Below, in pieces: positions 1 through 8,000 of a stretch of 8,216 nt of DNA (its first letter is position 1; each line of letters starts with the position of its first letter). The position numbers were made by a program, and so were the translations under genes. Under the pieces are notes generated by a model, which was not told the DNA's origin, did not search any database, and saw only the letters and a list, made by a program, of their open reading frames with translations. Source of the DNA: a bacterium. GTDB lineage: Bacteria > Verrucomicrobiota > Verrucomicrobiia > Limisphaerales > J093. The stretch lies in the NCBI GenBank assembly GCA_021784265.1, contig JAJXTA010000097.1, forward strand, positions 1 to 8,216. Direction: 5' to 3'.

Positions 1-574
1 GGCCGTGCAAACAATTGACGGCGTTGCGGTGCGTGACCATGACTCCCTTGGGCTGGCCGGTGGAACCGGACGTGTAAATCACGTACATCAGGTTGTCCGG
101 ATGCGCCTTCGGCTGGGGCCAACGGGGGGCGGCGGGCGTTTCCGTCACCCCGCGGGGCGGGGTGGTGTCGAATACCACCACGCGGGCCGGGCGGGGCGCG
201 AAGCGTTCGGCCCACCGGCGCTCGGTCAACAGCACGGTGGCGCCCGAATCGGCGCACATGAAGGCCAACCGTTCGGCCGGCAACTCCGGGTCCAAGGGCA
301 GGTAGGCCCCGCCGGCTTTGAGTACCGCCAGCAGACCCACCAAGAGGTCGGCGGACCGATCCAGGCACACGCCCACCACTGCCTCTGGTCCCACGCCGTT
401 GCGGTGCAGCTCGGCGGCCCACTGATTCGCGCGGTCCTCCAACTCGCGATACCGCAGCGCGACCGCGCCGCCCATCACCGCCACCGCCTCCGGGGTCCGG
501 CGCGACTGGCGCTCGATGAGATGGTGCAGGCACAGGTCGGTGGGATACGCCAGCCGCGTCTGGTTCCACTCGAC
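1..574 (-). other. Adenylation domain, N-terminal part only
   Basis: The visible blocks are LRYREL, VLKAGGAYLPLDP and YTSGSTGQPKGVMVTH, ending with NAVNCLHG at the window edge. A4 and the specificity pocket are missing. Its N-part is clearly paralogous to the other A domain (for example VGLLAVLKAGGAY against VGLLGILKAGAAY). Confidence 0.92.
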
Positions 575-3500
575 CACCACCCGCTGCCGCTCCGCCGTGT
601 CCAGCACGGGCAGTCGCCCCACCTCTTGCCCCGGCTCGGCCGTCAAGCCGGTGAGCAGGGTCTCAAAGTGTTTCAGCCAGCGGGCGATGGTGGCCCGCTC
701 GAACAGGTCGGCGTTGTAGCGGCCGTCGATGACCAAGCCCTGTTCGGTGTCCAACACGCTCACACTCAGATCGAAGGAGGAGAAGACATGGGGGTTGGGC
801 AGGGCCACCGCCGTCAGGGGGCCAAAGTTGATGCGGCCGCCGCCCTGCCCGAGGGTGAACGTGGCCGAAACCAAGGGACTGCGGCTCGGGTCGCGCGGGA
901 GGCCGAGTTGTTGGACGAGCCGCCCGAAGCTGAAGTTGCGGTGGTCCAGGGCGTTGTAGAAGCTGTCCTTGACGTGACTGAGCAGGCCCAGAACCGAGGT
1001 GCTGGAAGCTGCCCGGAGCCGCAAGGGTAGGAAGGTAATACAATGACCCACCACGTGCGTCTCACCCGGGCCGCTCCGCCCGGAGGTCGGCACCCCCACG
1101 ATGAGTTCGGCTTGGTTGGTGAGCCGCTGCAGCAGGGCGCAGTAACCCGCCAGGAGGCAGGTGAAGAGGGTTGCCCCATGCTGGGTGCTCCAGCGTCGCA
1201 GCGCCTGGCTGAGGGCCGGGGGGAGTGAACGCGATTCCCGGGCGCCGCGGAAACTTTGCGCGGGCGGCCGCGGGCGGTCCAAGGGTAGTTCCAACGCCGG
1301 CAGCGGACCTGCGAATTCCTGGAGCCAATAGGCGGCCTCGGTCCCTTGGGCTTGGCGCTCGAGGTCGGCTTGGCGCCGCACGTAATCCTGGAATCGAGCC
1401 GAGGCGGGCGGGGGCGGCGGCTGGCCTTGCGCTAGGGCGGCATAGACCGCGCCCAGGTCCTGGAGGAGAAGACCGAGGGCTTGCCCGTCACAGACCAAGT
1501 GGTGACAGGTCAGGATGAGCAGATGCTCGTCCGCCGCTGCCTGGATCAGGCAGACCCGGAGCAGGGGGCCCTGGACCAAGTCAAACGGCTGGCTGACGGC
1601 TTGGGCCAGGAGCTGCTCGACCCGCGCGTCGCGTTCGGCGGGCGGTAGGCCCGCTAGGGCGACGAGCGGGACCGCCAGCTCGAAGGCCGGCGCGATGCGC
1701 TGGTGTTCCCCGGTGAGAGCGAACGTGGCGCGGAGGGCCTCGTGCCGCTCCACCACGGCCTGGAGCGCTTGTTTCAGAGCCCTCGCGTCGAGTGCCCCAG
1801 ACAACCTGAGCAGACACGATTCGTTGAACGCACACGACGCCTGGTCGCTGACTTGGGCGGCGAACCAGAGGTCCCGCTGCCCCTCGGTCAGGGGTAACAC
1901 CCAGTTCGCCGGCTCGGCTGGGCCGGACGCCACGCCGGTGGCAAGAGGCCCTTCGGCGGCGGAACTGGTTTGAACCGCCGCGTCCAGCGCGGCGACATTG
2001 ACCTCGTCCGTGCGACCAGCGGGGGCCTCGCCCTCCGGTGAACACCTGGGCGCGCCGGGCTCAAGGCGAGTCGCCTCCCGGAGGTGCGCCGCGAGCTGGC
2101 TCAGTGTCGGCACCTCGTCCAGGAGTGTCCGGAATGGAACTTGGACCTGAAACAACTGGGTGATGCGCTGACTCACCTGCGTCAGGAAGAGCGAATCAAA
2201 CCCCATCTCAAGGAAGGTCGCGTCCGGTCTGACCTCAGCCACCGGCAGGCCGGAGAGTTCGAGGACTGCGGCGGTGAGGGTAGTCAAGATGGGGTCCTCC
2301 GCCGGCCTCGTGGCGGGCACCGCCGGGGTAACCGTCGCGGCCGGCGTCGCGGTCGCCTCGCGGGCTGGGGTCGGTTCCGGCGCGGCTTGGGTGCCCTCGG
2401 CCGGCGGCGCCGGGCTGGGTGCGCTGGGCTCGATCCAGTAGCGTTTTCGCTCGAAAGGGTAGGTGGGCAGCGGAACGCGGCGGCGCCGTTCACCCGCATG
2501 CAGCGCCGCCCAGTCGATCAGGAGCCCCGACAGCCAAAGCTGGCCCACCGTGGTGAGCCAACCGGCTCGGTCACCGGCCGCGGACGCCAGGGCGGGGAGG
2601 GCGTGGTGGTTTGGCTGGCGGCGTGGATGCTCGCGGACCAAACCCGTGAGGGCGCGGCCGGGACCCATCTCCACGAGGCGGAGGTCGGGCTCGGTCAGCA
2701 CCAGTTCCAACGCCGCCGCAAAGCGGGTTGTCTCCCGGATATGGCGGACCCAGTACGCCGGATCTGTAGCCTCGGCCGGCGTGAGCCACCGCCCGGTGAC
2801 GCTGGACACCAGCGGGAGCTGGGGCGGCTTGAGCGTCATGCCGCCCACCACCGTGGCGAAGGGGGCCAGGATCGGGTCCATCATCGGGGAATGAAAGGCG
2901 TGCGACGTGGGCAACAAGCGACAGGCAACTCCCGCGCCGGCGAGCTGCGGCTTCAACCCGTCGATCGCCTCCGGCGGTCCCGCCACGACGCATTGCCGCG
3001 GCCCGTTGACCGCCGCCAAGGCGAGCGCCCCGCTAAGCCGGGGTCGCAGCTCCGCCTCGGACGCCAGCACCGCCAGCATCGCCCCGCGCGGAAGCTGCTG
3101 CATCAAGCGCCCGCGCGTCGCCACCAGCCGGAGCGCGTCCTCCAACGAAAACACCCCCGCCAAACAGCCCGCCACGTACTCCCCGCTGCTGTGGCCCACC
3201 AGGGCGCGCGGCTGCAACCCGACGCTCCGGCCCAATTGCGCCAACGCATACTCGATGACGAACAGCGCGGGCTGCGCCAACGCCGTGTCGGTCAGCTTCT
3301 CGGCGCGAAGCGCTTCGCTTCCGGGAGCCGGATAGAGCAACGTGCGCAAATCCAAACTCAGCTCGGCGCGGAGCAAGTCGGCACAACGGTCCACTTCCTG
3401 GCGGAAGACTGGTTCCTGGTGATACAGCTCGCGGCCCATGTCCGCCCGCTGCGCCCCTTGGCCGGGAAAGAGATAGACCAGCACGGGTGCGTGGGTCGGC

Positions 3501-5071
3501 GCCTGCGCGGTGAGGACCCCGCCTTTCCCCGGATCGCTCAGGGCGGCCACGGCCTCCGCCGGGGCCTGTGCCACCAGGATTCGTCGGTGCGGAAAGGCGC
3601 GTCGCCCCGTCTGGAGCGTCCACGCCACATCCGCCAACAGCCCGGGGTCTTGGCCCTGCAGGTGCTCGCGCAACCGCCCGGTGGCCATCTCTAAGGCGGC
3701 GCTCGTTTTGGCGGACCACACCAGCAGTTGGGGGGCGCGCGGCGAGGCCAGGGGGGCGACCGCCAGAGCCTCCTCCAGCACCACATGGGCGTTGGTGCCA
3801 CCAATGCCAAAGGAGCTGACGCCGGCCCGCCGCGGCGCCGGCCCCGGCGCCCACGGCACGAGCGTCGTGTTGACGTAGAAGGGGCTGGTGGCCAGGTTCA
3901 GTTGGGGGTTGGGGCTTTGAAAATGGAGCGTGGGTGGTAGTTGCTGGTGGTGCAGGGCGAGGGTCGCCTTGATGAACCCCGCGATCCCGGCGGCGGTGTC
4001 CAGGTGGCCGATGTTCGTTTTCACCGACCCCAACGCGCAACGGGCCGTCCCACGGCCTTTTTGATTGAAGACCCGCATGAGGCCGGCCACCTCGATGGGA
4101 TCGCCGACGGGCGTGCCCGTGCCGTGGGCTTCCAGGAGCCCGATGGTGTCCGGCTCGAACCCGGCCATCGCTTGCGCCAAGGCAATGACCTCCGCTTGCC
4201 CCTCGACGCTCGGGGCGGCGTAACCCGCCTTGCGGGCGCCGTCGTTGTTGAGGGCAAAGCCCTTGATCACGGCATAGACTTGGTCGCCGTCCTCCTCGGC
4301 ATCGGCCAGGCGCTTCAACACCACCGCGGCCACCCCTTCGCCGGGCACCGCCCCCGCCGCCTGGGCGTCGAATGCGCGGCAATGCCCGTCGGGGGAGGCG
4401 ATCCCGCCCGTCTGGTAGCGATAGGCGCGCTGCTGCGGGAAGGTCAGGGCGACGCCGCCAGCCAAGGCCATGTCACACTGATACGTCAACAGGTGTTGAC
4501 AGGCCACGACCACGGCGACCAGCGAGGTCGAACAGGCCGTTTGGATGTTCAGGCTCGGGCCCCGCAGGTCCAGCTTGTACGAGACGCGCGTGGCGAGGAA
4601 ATCCTTGTCGTTGGCAAACATGACGGCTTGTTCGCCAGCCAAGGCGGCCCGTTCCGGCCGCGACGCCAGATTGTGGAGCAAGTAGGTGGGTAGGCTCGCC
4701 CCCGCAAAGACGCCAATCGCGCCGGCATAACGGCTGGGATCGTAGCCGGCATGCTCGAGGGCTTCCCACCCGCATTCCAGGAACAACCGGTGTTGCGGGT
4801 CCATCAACTCGGCCTCGCGCGGGTTGATCCCAAAAAGGCTGGCGTCGAACAGGTCCGCTCCCTCCAGCAACCCCCGCGCCCCGACCCACGCGCCGGAGTC
4901 GGCCGGGGGCGGCGTTGCCGGCGTCGCGGGTGGGGGGGGTGGAAAGAAGGTGATGCCCTCGAGCCCCGCGCACAGGTTGCGCCAAAAGGCCGCCACGTTC
5001 GGTGCCTTGGGAAAGCGGCCGGCCAGACCCACGACCGCGACGGCAGGCCGGCCCGCGGGCCGGCGCCTCAT
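1..5071 (-). CDS. Hybrid PKS-NRPS, KS-AT-ACP-C-A(partial); 3' end outside window
   Basis: This is a type I modular synthase. The frame is unbroken from ATG at 5071 to the left edge: I checked every reverse-complement stop triplet and none is in frame. That gives 1690 codons, last full codon at 2-4. Domains: KS (8-435) with catalytic Cys180 in TACSTSL, His316 in EAHGTGT and His356 in KTNIGH; AT (533-835) with FPGQG, active Ser628 in GHSSG and HAFH at 724-727, the malonyl-CoA signature; Ala/Pro/Thr-rich linker (876-924); ACP (925-1000) with Ser960 in GFDSL; C (1058-1490) with HHLVCDG at 1190-1196; A start (1500-) with VLKAGGAYL and A3 YTSGSTGQPKG. No KR, DH, ER or MT lies between AT and ACP, so the added unit should keep its beta-keto group. 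The start is fixed by AGGAGG 7 nt upstream and by the KS beginning within about 8 residues. Overlap with the preceding NRPS implies one operon. The A domain's substrate is unreadable here because A4 to A5 are missing. Confidence 0.96.
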   Translation of the reverse strand, partial: MRRRPAGRPAVAVVGLAGRFPKAPNVAAFWRNLCAGLEGITFFPPPPPATPATPPPADSGAWVGARGLLEGADLFDASLFGINPREAELMDPQHRLFLECGWEALEHAGYDPSRYAGAIGVFAGASLPTYLLHNLASRPERAALAGEQAVMFANDKDFLATRVSYKLDLRGPSLNIQTACSTSLVAVVVACQHLLTYQCDMALAGGVALTFPQQRAYRYQTGGIASPDGHCRAFDAQAAGAVPGEGVAAVVLKRLADAEEDGDQVYAVIKGFALNNDGARKAGYAAPSVEGQAEVIALAQAMAGFEPDTIGLLEAHGTGTPVGDPIEVAGLMRVFNQKGRGTARCALGSVKTNIGHLDTAAGIAGFIKATLALHHQQLPPTLHFQSPNPQLNLATSPFYVNTTLVPWAPGPAPRRAGVSSFGIGGTNAHVVLEEALAVAPLASPRAPQLLVWSAKTSAALEMATGRLREHLQGQDPGLLADVAWTLQTGRRAFPHRRILVAQAPAEAVAALSDPGKGGVLTAQAPTHAPVLVYLFPGQGAQRADMGRELYHQEPVFRQEVDRCADLLRAELSLDLRTLLYPAPGSEALRAEKLTDTALAQPALFVIEYALAQLGRSVGLQPRALVGHSSGEYVAGCLAGVFSLEDALRLVATRGRLMQQLPRGAMLAVLASEAELRPRLSGALALAAVNGPRQCVVAGPPEAIDGLKPQLAGAGVACRLLPTSHAFHSPMMDPILAPFATVVGGMTLKPPQLPLVSSVTGRWLTPAEATDPAYWVRHIRETTRFAAALELVLTEPDLRLVEMGPGRALTGLVREHPRRQPNHHALPALASAAGDRAGWLTTVGQLWLSGLLIDWAALHAGERRRRVPLPTYPFERKRYWIEPSAPSPAPPAEGTQAAPEPTPAREATATPAATVTPAVPATRPAEDPILTTLTAAVLELSGLPVAEVRPDATFLEMGFDSLFLTQVSQRITQLFQVQVPFRTLLDEVPTLSQLAAHLREATRLEPGAPRCSPEGEAPAGRTDEVNVAALDAAVQTSSAAEGPLATGVASGPAEPANWVLPLTEGQRDLWFAAQVSDQASCAFNESCLLRLSGALDARALKQALQAVVERHEALRATFALTGEHQRIAPAFELAVPLVALAGLPPAERDARVEQLLAQAVSQPFDLVQGPLLRVCLIQAAADEHLLILTCHHLVCDGQALGLLLQDLGAVYAALAQGQPPPPPASARFQDYVRRQADLERQAQGTEAAYWLQEFAGPLPALELPLDRPRPPAQSFRGARESRSLPPALSQALRRWSTQHGATLFTCLLAGYCALLQRLTNQAELIVGVPTSGRSGPGETHVVGHCITFLPLRLRAASSTSVLGLLSHVKDSFYNALDHRNFSFGRLVQQLGLPRDPSRSPLVSATFTLGQGGGRINFGPLTAVALPNPHVFSSFDLSVSVLDTEQGLVIDGRYNADLFERATIARWLKHFETLLTGLTAEPGQEVGRLPVLDTAERQRVVVEWNQTRLAYPTDLCLHHLIERQSRRTPEAVAVMGGAVALRYRELEDRANQWAAELHRNGVGPEAVVGVCLDRSADLLVGLLAVLKAGGAYLPLDPELPAERLAFMCADSGATVLLTERRWAERFAPRPARVVVFDTTPPRGVTETPAAPRWPQPKAHPDNLMYVIYTSGSTGQPKGVMVTHRNAVNCLHG
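602..1900 (-). other. Condensation domain (C)
   Basis: The motifs are LPLTEGQRDLWF (C1), RHEALRATF (C2), HHLVCDG (C3, codons 1504-1484, catalytic His1191) and THVVGHCITFLPLRL (C5). It should join the beta-keto chain from the ACP to the amino acid of the next carrier. The subtype (LCL, DCL or dual) cannot be assigned with confidence by eye. Confidence 0.93.
2072..2299 (-). other. Acyl carrier protein (ACP)
   Basis: The carrier motif FLEMGFDSLFLTQ has the phosphopantetheine serine at codon 2194-2192 (Ser960). It follows the AT after only about 45 low-complexity Ala/Pro/Thr/Glu residues, which leaves no room for a reductive loop. Confidence 0.93.
2567..3475 (-). other. Acyltransferase domain (AT), malonyl-CoA type
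   Basis: The domain opens with LFPGQGAQ. The active serine is in GHSSG (Ser628, codon 3190-3188). HAFH (codons 2902-2891), in the place where methylmalonyl ATs usually have YASH, indicates malonyl-CoA. The post-AT linker ends with the conserved YPFERKRYW (about 2438-2461). Confidence 0.93.
3767..5050 (-). other. Ketosynthase domain (KS)
   Basis: The catalytic triad is complete: Cys180 (codon 4534-4532), His316 (4126-4124) and His356 (4006-4004). The domain accepts the acyl chain from the preceding PCP and condenses it with malonyl-ACP. The YRYQTGGIASPDGH block agrees with a KS that follows an NRPS module. A Pro-rich stretch (residues 44-56) replaces the more usual loop near the N-terminus. 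Confidence 0.95.
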
Positions 5072-8000
5072 GCCGCCACCTCCTGGAAGGGTGGGAGGCT
5101 GAACGCTTCCCGTTGGCGCCGGGCCCGGGCCCGGAGGTCACGGTGATCGTCCTCGCCCACGGCCTGACAGAGGAACCGTGCCAGCGACCCGACCGAGGGA
5201 TGTTGAAAGAGTTTGACCACCGGCACATCGAGGTGCAGCCGCTCGCGCAGCTTGGCTTGCGCTTGGACGACCAACAGCGAGTGGCCGCCCAGGTCGAAGA
5301 AGTTGTCCTCGAGCCCCACCTCGTTGATCCCCAGCAGCTCTTGCCAGATCGCCGCGACGGCACGCTCCATCTCAGTGCGGGGCGCGACAAACGCGGCGGT
5401 GGCGGCCGCCCGCGCGGTCGGCGGCGGCGGCAGGGCCTTGCGGTCCACTTTGCCGCCCGAGGTCAGGGGCAAGACCGCCAGCCCCACGAACGCCGCCGGC
5501 ACCAACGGCTCCGGCAGATGCTCCCGCAGATAACGTTTCAGGTCAGCCACCGGCGGCTCGCTCCCGTCCGCCGTGACGACGTAAGCCACCAGGCGCGGCT
5601 CCCGGAGGGCGTCCTCCCAAAGCCGGGTCACCGCCTGCTTCACCGCCGGATGGCGCCCGAGCACGGCCTCGATCTCCCCCAGCTCGATCCGGTGGCCGCG
5701 GATCTTGACCTGATGATCCAATCGCCCGAGAAACTCGAGCGTGCCGTCGGGACGGTAACGGGCGCGGTCGCCGGTGCGATAGAGGCGCGCGCCCGCGCCT
5801 GGGGCCAACGGATGCGTGAGAAAGCGCTCGGCCGTCAGACCCGGCTGCCCCAGGTAGCCGCGTGCGACGCCGGTGCCGCCGATAAACAGCTCGCCCGGCA
5901 CCCCCACGGGCACCGGTTGCAACTGGCCGTCCAGGACATACAGTTGTGTGTTGGCCAAGGGGCGTCCAATCGGGACCGGGTTTTCCCCGGAGCGGACGCA
6001 GTGGGCCGAGGACCAGACCGTGGTTTCCGTGGGCCCATACATGTTGTAGAGCTCGCCCTTCAGCGGGAGTTGCTCCGCCAGCAAGGCCGACAGAGGCTCG
6101 CCACCAATCAACATTTGGCGCAAAGACTGCAGCGCCTGGGCGGCCCCGGGCGCCGCCAGCAACAGCCGGGCGCGGGTGGGGGTACATTGGAGGTGAGTGA
6201 CGCCGTGCCGCAGGATCTGGTCCGGAATCGAGGCGCCCCGCGCCGTTTCCCGCCGCGGCTGATTGGCCCGCTCGCGCAGGGCATTCAGCGCGCTCAAACC
6301 CGACAGCACGGTCTCTTCCTCCACGCCGAAATCGATTAAACACGCCAACTCGTCGATCCCCAGGGTCTTGAGCCGGTCCACCAGGGTCAGACAGGTCTCC
6401 GGGGTGCCAAAGAGTCCACTCTGCTCGAAATAGCGTTCGAAGGCGTGGTCCGCCAAAGCGTCGAGGTCCTCGGCGGTGAGGTTCTTCACATCGACCTGGG
6501 CCCATTCTCGCCCGCTGAGGTGCCGGAGCAAATCGAGCGAGGACTTGAGGTAGTCACAGAAAGGGCGGCGCACGGTCGCCTTGACCTCCTCGAGTTGGGT
6601 TCCCACGAAGGTGTGCAGCATCAAGGCCACGCGGCCCTGCCCGGGATGACCGTGCGCTCGCCAAGCCTCGCGGTACTGCCGCACTTTCGCCGCCAGCTCA
6701 TTGAGGTCTTGCCCCAATAGATGCGTCAGCAAGTTCGCCCCCAGTTCCCCCGCCCGCTGGAACGTCTCCGCGTTCCCCGCCGAGGTGATCCAGACCGGCA
6801 GCTCCGGCTGGACCGGGCGCGGGAAGATGCGGGCCTCGACCGGCTGCCCGGTGCCGCTGGGCCAGGTCACCGCCTCGCCGCGCCATAGCTTTCGGACCGT
6901 TGCTAAGCCGGCGAACATGGCCTCTTTCCGCCCCGCAAACGCCGTGGGGGCCAAGACGAAATCGCGATCATGCCAGCCGGAAGCGAAGGAGACCGCCACG
7001 CGCCCGTGGGAGAGGTTGTCCACCACGGCCCACTCCTCCGCGACCCGGAGGGGATGGTGGAGGGGCAGGACAACGCTGCCGGCGCGGATTTGCAGCCGCT
7101 CCGTGACCATCGCCACCGCCGCGCTCGTCAGCGCCGGATTCGGGTACAGCCCGCCAAAAGCATGAAAATGGCGCTCCGGCGTCCACACCGCGGCGAAGCC
7201 GTGTTGGTCGGCGAAGCGAGCGCCCTCCAACAAAAGCCGGTACTTGCGGTCGGCGCCGTCGCGCGGTTGGCTGGAGAAGTAGAACAGGCCGAAGTCGAGT
7301 GGCCGTTCCGGGGCGGCCCGACGCACCGGGGCGGGACGCAGGCCGCGGTCATCGGGCTGAATGACGACCTTGAAGCCGCGGGTCAGCGGCCAGAACAATT
7401 CCAGGGCCGAGATGTCGAACGTGATGTTAGTGACCGCCAGCCAAACGCCTGGCTCGGTGCCCAGCAAACGGTCCATCGCCGCGAAGAAACCGACCAAGTT
7501 GCCCTGGGTGACCTGGACGCCCTTGGGCTGACCGGTGGACCCGGAGGTGAAGATAACGTAGGCCAGCGCCTCACTCAGGTTGGCGACGGTGGGGTCGGCC
7601 AACGGGGAGCCGTCGGCAGAGAGGAAGCCCGACTCCTGGAGGTCCAGGCTGACGACGTCAGCCTCGGGCGCCAGCGCCGCGACGCGGTTTTGTGTCGCGG
7701 TGTCGGTGAGAACCACTCGGACCCGCGCCGTGGCGAGGATCAGGGCGAGGCGCGCGTCCGGGTGGCTCGGGTCCAGCGGCACATAGGCCGCGCCGGCTTT
7801 GAGAATACCCAGGAGGCCGACGAGCATCTCGAGCGACCGCTCCAGGCAGACGGCGACCACCGTCTCCGGCCCGACCCCCCGTGCCCGCAGCGCCCGGGCC
7901 ACGCGATTGGCATGCTGCTCCAGCTCGCCGTAGCTTAGTTGCTGGTCTTCGAACACGACGGCGGGCGCGGTGGGCGTGCGTTGCACTTGCGCGGCGACCA

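Noticed and set aside
5..1030. Plus-strand open frame of 341 codons
   Set aside because: It is antisense in register to the C and A domains of the second synthase. It has no recognisable domain.
2300..2440. Possible degraded ketoreductase between AT and ACP
   Set aside because: Only about 45 Ala/Pro/Thr/Glu-rich residues separate the post-AT motif from the ACP. No Rossmann glycine motif or room for one.
2084..3694. Long plus-strand open frame of 536 codons
   Set aside because: It is exactly antisense and in codon register to the AT-ACP part of the PKS. Its product is Arg/Gly/His-rich with no recognisable motif. Such frames are expected opposite GC-rich genes.
3033..4382. Minus-strand open frame of 449 codons overlapping KS and AT
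   Set aside because: It is in a different frame from the KS-AT reading frame and its product is low-complexity Arg/Gly/Pro. The KS and AT catalytic motifs all lie in the frame starting at 5071.
5002..6339. Plus-strand open frame of 445 codons
   Set aside because: It is antisense to the PCP and C-terminal A region, with no family motif and a composition typical of a shadow frame. The minus strand carries unmistakable domain motifs here.
6280..7302. The monooxygenase as a separate gene or a misassembly between two genes
   Set aside because: There is no stop, start or ribosome binding site at either junction, and A motifs continue in the same frame. The same nesting is known from other NRPSs.
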